In this document: positions 1 through 12,433 of the stretch, piece by piece | Layout of the letters: each line of letters opens with the position of its first letter | Position numbering within the stretch: the first letter of the stretch is position 1 | Origin: Patellaria atrata CBS 101060 | Lineage: Eukaryota > Ascomycota > Dothideomycetes > Patellariales > Patellariaceae | Assembly: GCA_010093705.1 (NCBI GenBank) | Contig: MU006127.1 | Coordinates: 1-48,642, forward strand | Reading direction: 5' to 3' | DNA length: 48,642 nt | Made by a program: the position numbers and the translations under genes | The notes under the pieces: generated by a model | Databases searched by the model: none | What the model was told of the DNA's origin: nothing | Seen by the model: only the letters and a program-made list of their open reading frames with translations

Positions 1-920
1 AGTCTACAGAAGATAACAAGATGTATAGCATAGAAATGGAAATTAGAAAAGAGATGGTGAAGAGGAAGAAAGACGGTTTTCCAACAATTTCCTTTATATG
101 GAGTTTAAACGTAATGGCTTTCCTTTACATATAAATTACCAGTGGGTTAAACTACTGAAGACTTCACTAAGCATATAAAGGCCCTGAAAAGGGATTTATG
201 TATATAGGGAGTTGCGCCATAACTTGAAGGCTGCATGCGCAGTATTGTAGATAATACAATATAATGGAATAAAAAAAAATGATTTCTAACCATGACCAGA
301 TTAAAAGATACCTTACCTTGCAACTTCGGGAAGCAACACAGGCTATTAATTCAAGGAAACATGGCTGATTACTTCGAATGCCTGATTATTTGTTGCGCAC
401 AGTACCTATACAGATATGGTTGAAAAATATGTGAAAAAGTACAGCCAAAGCATAGTCCATTAGTATAACGCAGAATTTGAGAATATTACTAGGAACAGAA
501 TGTACTGTAAAAATAGGTAAGGAAAAAGGAAGGGTGGACTAGCCCGTGGTGAGCTGAGTATCAAAGCCATAACTTGGCCATTGTCAACCATGGGGAGCGT
601 GTTTCCAGTGAAACTTAGGGGTAGTGTCTAAAGTTTGCAATGAATTCAAACGATCGGAACCACGAGGTCTGCACTCCTTCCATTGACAGCCTTAGGTAAG
701 ATAACTAAGGGTGCCCGAAGTTACTGGCGTTTATGGACTGTAGTAGGTATGGGAAGGTAAGGTCTGGTTGGACGACCTGCCAAGCCCGCGGCGAAACCCC
801 GAGTAGAACAACGAAAACATCACCATAACAAATCAAGTCCTCCGATCGAGCGATCGGGGCCAGTTCTCTTGCGATTCGTCGGCAGCTATTGTGTTGACTC
901 CTCTGCGGTTTCTATACCGG
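1..920. other. Non-coding stretch upstream of the AAA ATPase gene
   Basis: I see no gene, RNA or repeat here. In the frame of the downstream gene the last stop is the TAG at 804-806, and no ATG lies between it and 921, so the 3' part is probably promoter and 5' leader. One small feature stands out: a perfect 7+2+7 inverted repeat at 842-857, with arms CCGATCG and CGATCGG, about 64-79 bp before the start codon. Confidence 0.5.
842..857. promoter_or_regulatory. Perfect palindrome in the AAA ATPase promoter or leader
   Basis: CCGATCG, two bases, then CGATCGG: an exact inverted repeat about 64 bp upstream of the start codon. A dimeric regulator could bind it, but no known factor is assigned and a chance palindrome is possible. 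Confidence 0.25.
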
Positions 921-3900
921 ATGCATACCGCCATTAGGGGCGCCAAGTGGTCTGCCATCAGGTATTCTGCGAAATTCAGAGCTGACCGAAGGTATGCTCA
1001 AGAGACACGCCAATTCCATTGGACCTTGAAAAGGCTGGAAGGAAAGCCAAATCTACCATCCGATACACCTATAAGCGATTCTCAGGATACCGAGCAAGAT
1101 GGATCACAAAAGTCGGGTGCTGACATGGTCACGGCTTCAACAACTGAAGGAGGCGCGAAGAAGGTTGGAACGCAAACATTGGTCTCGCCGTGGAGGAGAT
1201 CAAGCAGATACAAAAGAGTCAAGGAGATAAATCCCTTTCAAATCCCCGATTGGTTTTTAGAACAGAATGTCAAACTTCGGGAAGGGCTCACGTCCTTTCC
1301 AGGTCTCGAAAGGCCTTATATCCTTTCCCTTGAAATAAAGGATGCACAAACCAATGAAAGCCTACTGAGAATACCCATACATCATGGCAAAGGAGGAATG
1401 GTCAATTACCTTCACGAATTAGATGTGCAGAGGCGTCGTTCAGAAGCATTCGCTGAGGCGAAATTCATACGACCTGTATTCAATGATGCAGAACAACCAG
1501 ATTCTCTCAGGGTAGCTCAGTTTGGTCCAGAGGAGCAGATACATCACAAACTCTCTGGATTCCAGAAAAACAAGTTTTTAACCATTTTGGGCGATGATCT
1601 CCGTCGTGTGCTGTCGGAAGCGGACCAGGAAAGAGATACTCCATACTATAAAGATAACACATGGTGCAGGCATGGAGATATCCGAGATATTCCAGAGATT
1701 GATCCAAGGCTCTACGGAGAAATAGAGGCTACGATAGTCGGTTCTCTGCTCTCTGGAAGTTCTGCAACAACTGGCGAATATCATTCATTCCCGCATTCGA
1801 AGGCTAATTTGCTGCTACAGAGTGCACAAGATGGTTCCATCTCTCTTATCGACAGTTTGATTACTCAGATAGCTTCAAAGCATGGAGCTGACATTATTGA
1901 ACTCGATTCTCAGCATATCGCAGAATTAGCGGGAGACTATCTCGGTGACGGACTGAAACCTGAGAGACAATCTATCCGTAATTTCAGTTATGATGTGTAT
2001 GAGAGCGAAGAAGAGTTGAATGCGGAAGAAGATGACGATGCACCCCAACCCTGGCTCGGTTTAACTGACCTTGTGGAATCGATGAAGCGGAACGGTATCC
2101 CAGGATTCATAAACGGTTCTAGGATAGGAACTGCTCATGAACCTGGCTCAAATACTCTGCATAAGGGACCTTCTATTCAGCAGAGAAGTATCGCAATTGA
2201 CTGGGACAGTAGGAAGTTGTCCACTCTACTTGACACTTTACTGGATGCACACATATTGAAAAGATCTCAACTTGAAGAATCTCGTCGCTGTAAAGCTCAG
2301 CCACCCCTATATCCTGATGTAGACGTTAATGAACAGGGTTCGCCACTTGCTGAACTTCATCTTAAAGCGTTCACAGAAGGTAGCGCTGATAACTCTTCCA
2401 AGGGGAGATATCTCAGCCTCCGAGTTGATAAAGCAGCTCCTAGAAGCTCCGCACATAGCACGACGGCTGACAGAACTATAATCTTACTGAAGGACATGAT
2501 GGAACTTATTGCGTCTCCTCATGGCTCTATCATTGTTGACAAGCTTGCCGATGCCGTTGCAGAAAAACGACGAGCGGGACACAATATTATGATCATCGGC
2601 ACCACAGCTTCTTCAACACTGATGCCTGAGCTTTCTGTAGACTGCATCGACGAGATTCAAGCCCAAGACGACGAAAACTCCCTATTCCGAACAATTTTCG
2701 TCTTCTTCGGTAGATCTGTGCCTCAAGTGAAAGATTTTCTACCAAAACTAGGCTATTCTATGCAGGGCTGGTATAATCCTAGCGATGACATATACGTTCG
2801 AGCACACCGGCACAGGAACATGGAAATCAATGTCCGTCACATCAAAAACATGCTAAAACAATTTCATCAGAATACTCAAGGACTTGATGGCTCTAATTGC
2901 GATTTAATGTTACCGTCCACTGTCTATTTTGCTTGTGAACCCTATTACACCGAACAAGACATGCAGTTTATTGGGCTGAAGCTTGATGATACTCACAGTA
3001 TTTCTCCTTTTGAAGTAAAGGTTCTGTCCTTTCCTGAAGTTCATAGACTTGTCTTAACTGCCATCGGAGTACACAGGCTCTCTAATTCTAAATCCTCAAT
3101 CAATGGCCTTCATATCACGACAGCAGCTATGCTAATAAGACAGAGTGATTGGGCTAAGAAAATTTGGGTGAGGAATAATTCTAAGCGTGCGGATGAAACC
3201 AGACACGATGATGAACATAGTTCTCTTTCGGATAGTGAACTACATGAGAATCAAGGCAAAAAAGAAAAATCCGAGTACAATAAGTACGAACGTCGATTAC
3301 TCCTAGGTGTTATCGACGCATCGAAGATCAATACGACGTTCAAAGATGTCCATGTTTCTCAGGAGACTATTGAAGCCCTGGAAACTTTGACGTCTCTTTA
3401 TTTTATACGCCCGGATGCTTTCAAGTATGGCGTTTTAGCATCAGGTAAGATTCCCGGTGTCCTACTATATGGTCCTCCTGGGACAGGCAAAACCCTCCTC
3501 GCAAAGGCATTGGCGAAGGAAAGTGGCGCTAAAGTTCTCGAGATTTCAGCTGGAGAGATCAACGATAAGTACGTTGGAGAAGGTGAAAAGAATGTAAAAG
3601 CTATGTTTTCACTTGCGCGCAAACTTTCACCTTGCGTGGTTTTCATTGATGAAGCGGATTCACTCCTTCACACACGTAGTGGCGACCGCGGCAACGGTCG
3701 ACGAGAAGTAATCAACCAATTTTTAAAAGAGTGGGATGGTATGAATGATTCTAGTGTCTTTATCATGGCATCAACCAATCGTCCATTCGATCTTGATGAT
3801 GCCGTAATTCGACGTCTACCAAGACGCCTACTAGTTGATCTTCCTCAAGAATCAGATCGAGAAAAGATCCTGCAGATTCATTTAAAGAATGAGTTACTGG

Positions 3901-4604
3901 ATACTAATGTCAACCTCAAACAACTAGCCGCAGATACTCCCTTGTATTCCGGTTCGGATTTGAAAAATCTCTGCGTTGCTGCAGCTCTTGCATGCGTAAA
4001 AGAGGAGAACACTGCCGCTGTCCCTCTCGATAAAAACTATTCTGAAAGGAAGACAGACTTTTCTCAACTTTCTTACGAAGCTCACACAACTAATACTAAG
4101 AACAAAAGGAACCAGGAAGAAATTCTGCGTATAGTATCTGGTGGAGCAATTGAGGATCTCTTGAAAGATGGATCTCACATATCTGCCTCTAAGATTGAGG
4201 AACTTGAACGAGAGAGACACATGCTTTTACAAAATAACATGCATGATCTCGTCCGAGCTTTGTGGCCTGAACGCCAACTCCCTGCCCAACTGGTCAGTAA
4301 TTTGCAAGCCGACACATCTAGGAAACCGGACGAAGACAGTCTAAAGGAAGAGAAGAAAATTTCTTTCGCTACCGAGTCATCGTTCCTGTTACCCAAGCGA
4401 AGAGTTCTCTCGAAGCGTCATTTTGACAAGGCTTTGAAAGAGATCAGTGCCAGTGTCAGCGGAGATATGGGAAGTTTGCGCCAAATGAAGAAATTCGATG
4501 AGCAATATGGCGACCGTAAAGGTAGAAAGAAGAGGGATAATATAGGATTCGGTGGGTTTGATCAAGGAACTGAGGAGGACAGAGCAAGAGTAAGGGGGAA
4601 GTGA
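921..4604 (+). CDS. AAA+ ATPase, Msp1/katanin-type module, probably mitochondrial
   Basis: A single-exon gene of 1227 residues. The ATPase module is in the C-terminal third. Walker A is GPPGTGKT at about 851-858, Walker B is VVFIDEAD with the Asp-Glu pair at about 910-911, sensor 1 is ASTNRP, and an arginine-rich RRLPRR stretch sits where the arginine finger is expected. The family couples ATP hydrolysis to extracting or unfolding proteins; this module is most like the Msp1/ATAD1-spastin group. The first 40 residues are basic and lack acids (MHTAIRGAKW and on), which suggests a mitochondrial presequence. No clear membrane span was seen. The long N-terminal part (about 1-800) is fungal-type and of unknown role. 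I chose the ATG at 921 because the frame is open only back to 806 and has no earlier ATG. The substrate is unknown. Confidence 0.9.
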   Translation: MHTAIRGAKWSAIRYSAKFRADRRYAQETRQFHWTLKRLEGKPNLPSDTPISDSQDTEQDGSQKSGADMVTASTTEGGAKKVGTQTLVSPWRRSSRYKRVKEINPFQIPDWFLEQNVKLREGLTSFPGLERPYILSLEIKDAQTNESLLRIPIHHGKGGMVNYLHELDVQRRRSEAFAEAKFIRPVFNDAEQPDSLRVAQFGPEEQIHHKLSGFQKNKFLTILGDDLRRVLSEADQERDTPYYKDNTWCRHGDIRDIPEIDPRLYGEIEATIVGSLLSGSSATTGEYHSFPHSKANLLLQSAQDGSISLIDSLITQIASKHGADIIELDSQHIAELAGDYLGDGLKPERQSIRNFSYDVYESEEELNAEEDDDAPQPWLGLTDLVESMKRNGIPGFINGSRIGTAHEPGSNTLHKGPSIQQRSIAIDWDSRKLSTLLDTLLDAHILKRSQLEESRRCKAQPPLYPDVDVNEQGSPLAELHLKAFTEGSADNSSKGRYLSLRVDKAAPRSSAHSTTADRTIILLKDMMELIASPHGSIIVDKLADAVAEKRRAGHNIMIIGTTASSTLMPELSVDCIDEIQAQDDENSLFRTIFVFFGRSVPQVKDFLPKLGYSMQGWYNPSDDIYVRAHRHRNMEINVRHIKNMLKQFHQNTQGLDGSNCDLMLPSTVYFACEPYYTEQDMQFIGLKLDDTHSISPFEVKVLSFPEVHRLVLTAIGVHRLSNSKSSINGLHITTAAMLIRQSDWAKKIWVRNNSKRADETRHDDEHSSLSDSELHENQGKKEKSEYNKYERRLLLGVIDASKINTTFKDVHVSQETIEALETLTSLYFIRPDAFKYGVLASGKIPGVLLYGPPGTGKTLLAKALAKESGAKVLEISAGEINDKYVGEGEKNVKAMFSLARKLSPCVVFIDEADSLLHTRSGDRGNGRREVINQFLKEWDGMNDSSVFIMASTNRPFDLDDAVIRRLPRRLLVDLPQESDREKILQIHLKNELLDTNVNLKQLAADTPLYSGSDLKNLCVAAALACVKEENTAAVPLDKNYSERKTDFSQLSYEAHTTNTKNKRNQEEILRIVSGGAIEDLLKDGSHISASKIEELERERHMLLQNNMHDLVRALWPERQLPAQLVSNLQADTSRKPDEDSLKEEKKISFATESSFLLPKRRVLSKRHFDKALKEISASVSGDMGSLRQMKKFDEQYGDRKGRKKRDNIGFGGFDQGTEEDRARVRGK

Positions 4605-5130
4605 GGTTTGTGGTCTCGATACCCCTTGTCAGTATTGGATGCTTCTCTGTATATTTATTTTACTGTAGCACGTGTGGAGATATATAACCATTGGTAGCTG
4701 GCTGTGTCTTCTATAGACGTTCGAATCAATCTAATGCCGTTTATTTGACATTGGAGTAACGTGGTAGGTGGCAAAGGCCATTCAGTGTTCTAGAGGAGAC
4801 GTCTAATTAAAAAAGGATTTCCGGACCTCAAAGCGAACGTTGCATCGTCGAAAAGCTGGGCACTTAGTCCTAAATAGGATGAGTCTGCAATCTTCTTCCT
4901 GCTACTCTTATTCGGTTCTAACGGCCAAAGTCGATCGCTTGCTGGGATAAGTGTCAAAATCCAGGTTCGAATTTATATTATGCGGGGAAGCAGCCGCTCC
5001 ACTAATGTTGTCCATGTGCTCTGCAGGAACCCGACTTGACAATCTTCTAGAGTTATAAACTGAAAATGGCGCCACTTAGAAAAATGCTTTCATTTTGCAT
5101 GTGGAGGCAGTTTTTCTCACAGTCATCACC
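4605..5130. other. Intergenic stretch between the AAA ATPase and GH92 genes
   Basis: This holds the 3' flank of the ATPase gene and the promoter of the mannosidase. It contains one E-box-like CACGTG at 4669-4674. Two ATGs at 5066 and 5084 precede the chosen mannosidase start but lie in another frame. Nothing else was recognised. Confidence 0.4.
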
Positions 5131-7723
5131 ATGGCTGTCGCCGCCATCATCACTGCTTTTCTTGCAGCACCGGTGTTCTCTAGGAATATCTATAAGAGAG
5201 CGAATACTTCTAATACCTACAACTATGTGGATCCTATGATTGGGACGTTGGATGGAGGTCCGTATGTGTTCTTCGGTCTGTTTTAGGTACATGTGTTAAC
5301 GTGGGATGCAGGCCATGTATTTGCCGGAGCAACACTACCATACGGAATGGCGAAAGCAGTCGCAGACTCTCATAGCGGACAAGCCATGGGCGGGTTTACT
5401 CCGGATGACAGTCAGGTCCTAGGGTTTTCGCACATGCACGACTCTGGAACAGGAGGTGTTAGTCTTCGTCGATATCTAATGTTCCATGTTCGAATACTAA
5501 CTGCGAGACAAGGGAATGTCAATGGGAGCTTTGCCAATTTTCATAACCGCCGGATGCCCTGGAGATGATATCAATCGATGTGTATTCAATAAAATGAATC
5601 GTGGATATATGCCAGACTACAACTCGCTGAGCGTGCGGCCTGGATATTTCGCCCTCAATGTCACCGAAACTACGCTGAATACGACATTAAGAGCGGAAAT
5701 GACGGCTTCGAATAAGACAGCTTTATACCGCTTTAAGTTCCCTGAATACCCAGATCCCATATCCTTCCCAAATCCGAACACCGTAGAGGTACAAACTGCG
5801 AAGTTTCGTCCTTTCCTTTTCGTCGACTTGTCGGATCTTGCGAACACTAGAATCGAAGGGTCCGCATCTGTAGACGCAGAAACCAGCCGGATGACCGCAT
5901 CGGGGAGGTTCGTTCCAAGCTTTGGTACTGGCGACTATCAAATTTATATATGCGCCGATGTGAAAGGTGCGCCGATTAAGAACAATGGAGTGTTCATTAA
6001 CACCCGTGCGGGAGCTGAACCAAAGAGCATAAATGTGACGAGAGACGGTGTTAATAACCCCCCCGAAATCCTACCCGCGGGCGTGTGGACGCAATTTGAA
6101 CCCCCCCCTGAGAGGGAAATCCTCGTCCGTGTGGGCCTTAGCTTCGTTAGCGAAGAGAAGGCGTGCGCAAATGCTGAGCGCGAGATCCCAGACTTTGACT
6201 TCGAGGGGACGCTTGACACAGCCGTAGCCGCATGGGAAGACAAACTTTCGGTCGTCTCCGTAGAGATACCACCAGACATGGATCCGCAGTACCCAAAGGG
6301 CTTCTGGTCAGGAATCTACCGCACCATGCTCTCACCACAAGATTATACGGGCGAGAACCCGTTCTGGGAGTCTGATGAACCCTATTACGACAGCTTCTAC
6401 TGCATCTGGGACTCCTTCCGCAGCATCCACCCCTTCCTAACCCTCATCGACCCACAAGCACAAACCGACATGGTCCGCGCTATGATTGACATCTACCGTC
6501 ACGAAGGTAAGTTGCCGGACTGTCGTATGTCATTTTGTAAGGGATTCACGCAGGGCGGCTCTAACGCCGATATCGTGCTCGTGGATGCCTATCTTAAGAA
6601 CCTCACTGCGAACATCGACTGGAATACAGCCTACGAGGCATTGATCTCTGATGCTGAAGATGAGCCGCCAAACTGGGCGGTAGAGGGGAGGGGTGGCCTC
6701 AAGAGCTGGAAAGAACTCCACTACATCCCCGCTGACGACTTCGATCCCTACGGCTCCGGTCCTTTCACCCGTAGCGTCTCGCGCACGGTCGAGTACGCGT
6801 ACGACGACTTCGTCATCGGCACTCTCGCCGCTTTACTCGGGAAAACGGAAGACGCGGCGAAATACCGCGAGCGGGGGACGTACTGGCGGAACCTGTTCAA
6901 CCCAACCACACGCTCAGTTCTTCGGGCGGAAGACACAAACTTCACCGGCTTCCTACAACCGCGCTTTGCAAACGGCAGCTGGGGGTTCCAGGACCCAGCC
7001 CGTTGCTCACCCGTAGTGCTACAACACGCTTGCTACCTGAACCCTAACGGCGGCGAAACTTACGAAGGGCCCATATGGCTCTACACCCTCTTTGCCCCAG
7101 GGCACATGTCGTCCCTCATTACTCTCCTCGGCGGACCCGAATCTTTCGTCAAGCGCCTCGATTTCATGTTCACCTCTGGCCTCCTCTACATCGGCAACGA
7201 AGTGTCCTTCCTCTCCCTCTTCCTCTACCATTACGTCGGCCGACCAGGCCGCTCAACTTACCGCGTCCACCAATTCATACCAGCCCAGTTCACCGCCACC
7301 TGGGGCGGTCTCCCCGGTAACGACGACTCCGGCGCCATGGGCTCCTTCCAGGCGTTCGCCATGATGGGCATCTTTCCCAATGCCGGGCAGGACGTCTATC
7401 TCATCACCGCGCCGTTCTTTCCTGAAGTCAGCGTCAAAAACCCCCAGACGGGGAAGACGGCGACAGTAAAGTGCAAGAACTGGGATAAAGAGTACCATAA
7501 TATTTATATCCAGAGCGCAAAGTTAGACGGAGAGGTCTATACAAAGAGTTGGTTGACACATAAATTCTTTCTCGAGGGCGGGATGTTGGAGTTGGTGCTG
7601 GGCGATACGGAGAGCGAGACGTGGGGACGTGCACTAGAAGACTTGCCGCCAAGTGTTGATATAGATTTAGGCAGACAGGTGTTTGAATCGCGGTGGGCGG
7701 ATGGGACGGTTATTAGAGCATAG
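5131..7723 (+). CDS. Secreted GH92 alpha-mannosidase (alpha-1,2-mannosidase family)
   Basis: Three exons give 827 residues: 5131-5257, 5312-5457 and 5513-7723. The introns are 54 and 55 bp. The first has donor GTCCGT and branch GTTAAC; the second has donor GTTAGT and branch ACTAAC. Joining them restores family landmarks in order: YVDPMIGTLDGGHVF, the HMHDSGTGG loop, CPGDDIN, WDSFRSIHPF, GGSNADIVLVDAY, and GLPGNDDSGAMGSF, which carries the acidic residues expected for the catalytic base. GH92 enzymes are calcium-dependent inverting exo-alpha-mannosidases that trim mannose from glycans. The N-terminus (MAVAAIITAFLAAPVFS) looks like a signal peptide, so action is probably extracellular. The ATG at 5131 is the first in frame after the stop at 5077. 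An upstream ATG at 5066 is in another frame and would need an extra intron. Linkage specificity cannot be read from the sequence. Confidence 0.93.
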
Positions 7724-8000
7724 GTCATCAGCATTGCAGGTTTCGGGTAAAATTGTACATGAGAGAATTGAAGTCATCATAATTATATTTTGCGTCATCT
7801 TTCTATCGTCAGAGGGCTAATCCAACGCGAATATCATGCAATATGTGTTCCCTCTTCATGTCTTCATGAATCAAGCCCTCGATTAGTAACGTTTGTCAAC
7901 CCAGAAACCGTATGGGGTATAATTTAAGGAATGTCCATCATTACAACGCCAAGATACCTTTTGCCTTTCCCTTACATCCACCTTGCAAACGCCAAAATAA

Positions 8001-11000
8001 TTACAACCTACTCGTCCTTTTCGCCAGCTTTGCATACATTTGCATAACCGGACTCTGGTGCGGAACAGCTGGACTTTGCTGAAAGTCAGCCGGACTCTGG
8101 TGCAAACCAGGCGTATTCGGCGTCGGCGGATGATAAATAGTAGCGCCACCACGATGGAAGTGCCTTTGACGAGACCCTATGGGCCGCTCCCCGCTCTCCA
8201 TAAAGAGGTGGTCTCCTTCCGTGTTGACATACCAGTTGACCTTATACTGGTCTCCTTCTGGACCACCACCACATGAGCCTGCGAGTAAATGTGATGGCGG
8301 GGAGTTGATTGCGATCGTTAAAAGGTTGGGTGGTTCGGAGAAGTCAGTCACGAGACCCTTGTGGATGAGGAAGTATGCTAGGACTCCGATATTGGTCAGA
8401 AACACGAGGAGTAGAACCGGGAAGAAGGCTTTGTTGCTGGCATCGGTTCCGCCAGACGTGTATTCTTGTGCTCGTATGGAAGCATTGAAGTATTGGAACT
8501 GTGGGTTGTCAAGTATCGTGGCAGAATAATTCTAGACCGAGAATCAGATACTACAACTCGAGTATAGCATACATTCTAGTGAAACACGGAATATGACTTA
8601 CCCAGAATTGGACGAATGGTGAATCCTGTGATGACTGTAATAAGGTACAACTAGCGAGAACCTTCGAACGAAGTTAATAATCCAATATCAAAATCAAAAT
8701 AGGATGGATGAGGAGCATACCGCTATGGCCTCCGCTATTGAGGGAAGAGCCGGGTTTAAGCTTGGTTTGCGTAATATGAGTTGGGATAGAATGCGTGAGT
8801 TGCTAGCATTTGCATCATTGATTCCAGTATTCAGTGACAAACTGTTAGCCCATTCAGAGCCTACATTTTTCCAGTCCTTATCCGGTATACCGGTCGTGGC
8901 GTTATGGAGGCTTTTGATGAACGTCATTTCATCGAACGGATCTTCACATAGTGTCTCCATGGTACCACCTTTTGCAGTCGCATTATAACGAGCAGAGCAA
9001 TTCGCGGTTAGGGAAACTTTGATGGAACATAGTGAATAGAGTCCGGCAAGAGCATCACCTCCAGCAGCGAGAAGGTATATTTCCGGTCTGGCCCACACAA
9101 TGCCGGTCTGGTTAAGGATTGTATTGAACGGCTTCGGTAGTTTTGCAAAGAATGGTGGTTGCCTGCCAGATTCGTTTTTCCAGCCAAAAACTTCATCAAA
9201 AACAGTGCGGTTACCCACGTGTATATCAGTGAATACGCCTGGAAACTCGCCAGAAGTCCAGTTGTCCTTTGCGTGAGGCCATTTGTCGTAAATTAGGGGA
9301 GCAATTTCTTCCTCCTTTACATTTGTACAGAGTACATTTGCGACCGGATTCGGTACAGATGCATGCACCGAGTATACGCCAAGCCCATCTAGCTCCTCTA
9401 CAATATTGTTAGTTTTTGTGTTCAACTCGAATCATTTTATCAATAGACACTCCTAAGTGCAATCATGTTGTGTTGTATATCAGATTCAAGAAAAAACCTA
9501 ATAACATGCTTTTGTAGAATTGACTGCTCCTTCAATGCTATCGGGCGTGTTGTATAAGTATGGGAAAAGACGTTAATTTAGAACTCACCGGGTTGCATCA
9601 GACCGTTGATTTGGTTTCGGCTAGCTTCGAATATACCTGCATGAGGCATTGCTAGGGAAACATTGTTAATAATTCTTCCAAATTTTTCATGACTGGCAGT
9701 CTCATTAATGGTCTCTACCCAAGACCCGATGACTGTGGTGTTCTCATGGAGTAGGCCGAGTGCCTTTGGTCTAGTCTCCATGTCCGTCGAGCCATTCCCG
9801 TTACCTGCTACCATGTCCCAACTGCGCAGAAATCGTTGATAATTGTGGTATCCCTGCGCAGCATGCTCAATCTGTACACAGGTATTTTCGCCAAAGGAGG
9901 GATCAGAATCGAAAGGGATGGGTGTTGGACATTGCTTTCCGATATACTTAGGATTCGCAAAAGATGCTACAACTCTGCCTTGCATAACTCTACGCTCCCA
10001 GGGGCTAAATTTGAGTTGCGGGGTCACTATGCACGAGGTCAATGGACGGATACTGGACGACGGATCCTAAATTATAAGAGGGTCACATACCTAGAGCATT
10101 GGCCGCAGTGGTATAGAGCATCGCAACAATGGCAGCAATAAGTGATGAAGCGCCGAGAACGGATAGTGCTGCATATTTTACCGCTTCCCAATGCGTAAAC
10201 ATAGTAGCTGGTTGAAGTATCCAGGATCGCATATTCCATTCAGCGAGGGTGACACCCTTTCCTTCTTTCATGAACGCACGCCTGGACAGAACCTGACCAA
10301 GAAAGGCCACGAATAAAGCAACAAACGACAGCTCTACGGTCTTAGCCAGTATGTTTACGACCAAACCGGCGTTAGATGGAGTGATAGGTCCATTAGTGCG
10401 AACTGTATGGCCCCACCGGGTACCGTTAAAAGCAATGATAAGAAATATGCCAGACAGTGCGGTCGAGTATACAGCCACTACCAATATGGAGATCGCCAGC
10501 CAGTTTGCGCGACCCCGGTAGAAGTGTTTACGAGTAGAGCATTGCTTTGGGGGGTCGAAGTCCCTTTCGTATGCAGATTTTACCGAGATCGCTGCGCTGT
10601 GACGCTTGATGTTATCCCCGCTAGCAGGAACTCTTTGGTAAGAGTCCTGATGCTCGTAACCTGAGTGCAGTGAGGAGATAGATGCGGAAGGATTCGATCT
10701 CGATTTCTGAGCTTCATTCTCAGGCCCAATGTAGTCATAGTGCCCACCGACGCCCTCATATTGTGCGCTCCCACTAAGGTCAGACACATGCCGTAGGTTG
10801 CTCGGAGGTGAAAAAGGTGAACCAGAGAGACTTCTATGTGATGGCGAAGCAGATGAGCGTGACGCATGTTTCGACCCGACCGGGACTCTAGCTATAGATT
10901 GACCTGAGATTCTCCGACCAAGGTTTGGTATCGTTCCGGTAGTAATGCCCAAGCCTCGACTTGCAGATTGCACATCGAAGGAATCTGCAATATCTCCCTC

Positions 11001-11210
11001 GAATCTCTGGTCTCGTGCATAGTCCTCCTCTTCAATCGTTTGATCAGACTCTAATCTCGAGTATCCGGGCCTGCTTCGAAACGGCGATCGAGGTGATAGA
11101 GGCGACACGGAATGCTGTTGGTAATAGAGGTGTGGTGGAGTGGAGAGGTCGGAGAGCTCAGAAGATTCAGACACCAGAGGTCGGCGATCCGACAAAATAC
11201 CCTCGGCCAT
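8001..11210 (-). CDS. Multi-pass fungal membrane protein with a glycosylated lumenal/extracellular domain, function unknown
   Basis: Five exons on the minus strand, 941 residues: 11210-10091, 10026-9589, 9397-8721, 8661-8602 and 8531-8001. The frame is kept through every junction. Two tempting acceptors (10067 and 8651) were dropped because they break the frame or the protein pattern. Residues 1-230 are Ser/Pro/Arg-rich and probably cytosolic. Three membrane spans lie near 235-260, 283-308 and 345-370. A large domain (about 373-800) carries many N-glycosylation sequons (NTT, NET, NVS, NWT, NRT, NES, NQT, NCS, NAT). A fourth span (FFPVLLLVFLTNIGVLAYF) lies at about 801-824, followed by a tail with repeated QSPA/QSPV motifs. 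This architecture recurs in large uncharacterised Pezizomycotina families. It converges on the GH92 gene with 277 bp between the stops. Confidence 0.85.
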
Positions 11211-12433
11211 ACGAGAATTGCTGCCTTATGGCCTGGCAACTCTACAATACCGGAATGAATCTGGTATGCGCCTTCTGGGAGCTGTTTCAAGTAAATCGAC
11301 AGAGCAACCAATCGTATTAGTTAGATCGATCAGTTCGTGGACGGTGACGGAAGCCACCCGCACAGAGGAAATTCAAAGTGCAAGATGCAGATACTGGTAA
11401 GAACGCAAAAATTACTTAAGTGAAAGGTTCTAGTATGAGAAATGGGAAGGTCATGAAAAATGAGTTGTAGGATTCAGTAGCCCGAACCTAAGGACCAGTG
11501 TCCAGCAAAAGTCACGAGCGTCGAGCGTCCGAGACAGAACATGTCAGAGAGGGCTGCCATAGCTCAAACACATGCTGGCAGCACATATTGACAGAATTGC
11601 ACTGAATGAGGCTTGAGCTAGACAGTCAGAATGGGGGATTGAGAGACCGGGACCAGTGGGGGCTGCTATTTGGGGGCTGCTATCGAGGATCCCCTTGGTC
11701 CAAGTCCTATAGCAAACAAGATGTGTGGCACAACTAGATATCTAAAATTGTCAACACCATATGACATTTCATGGTTTGGGTTTTACAGCTATTCGTACAA
11801 ACTTTCAAGCTTTGATGAATTCAGCAGTATTCTCCGTATCGACTACAGTAGCTAGTTCCACTTAGTTCGATGATTGACCTCTCGATTTGGGGTGACGCAG
11901 GTGAAAGGGTTGAATAGTTCCTTGTTGGACGGTAATAAGGCAATCGATAAGGCAATAAATCATACATCTTAGTCTCTTAGCTAAGAACGCCTCAATTAAG
12001 TAGGAGTATAGAAATAGTAGTAGATGCATAGACACAAGCAAAAGGTACTTTGCGATAAAATCTCAATGAAAAGAATTTTATATATGCTCTGGAGCTGTAG
12101 AACCTACGTACACTACAAATCAATAACCGAAAGTCAATTTTAGCCACCAGAGGTCCCATCGGATTCAGTGTAAATAGCAGCCTGCACTCCGCCACTCACA
12201 CCCAACATAACGAGAGGCCTCTAGCATATCTACTCCACTCGGAAAAACCATCCCGTTTTGTCCGCCTTCATCTATTGTACATGGAATTTCGCATCAAGGT
12301 CGTGTCGAAAGAAATGCCCGTCCTGATGCCTAAGCTCCGTAACCCGCCCTGCTAATTGAACAAACACCACGCATGCGCCATCAAATGCTCGCACTTCCAC
12401 TCTCCTTCATAAATTTGGAACAAGCAACACTGT
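11211..12433. other. Intergenic stretch: 5' flank of the membrane-protein gene and 3' flank of TOM1
   Basis: No gene was recognised in 1.2 kb. There is a perfect short tandem duplication, TGGGGGCTGCTAT, at 11657-11669 and again at 11671-11683 (period 14). The rest is unremarkable. Confidence 0.4.

Noticed and set aside
10067-10090. A 24-bp first intron for the membrane-protein gene, using the TTATAATTTAG acceptor
   Set aside because: Too short to splice, and it puts the next exon into a frame with an early stop. The acceptor at 10027 keeps the frame and gives ALVTPQLKF.
11657-11683. Tandem copies of TGGGGGCTGCTAT
   Set aside because: Only two short copies with no link to a gene start; noted but not treated as regulatory.
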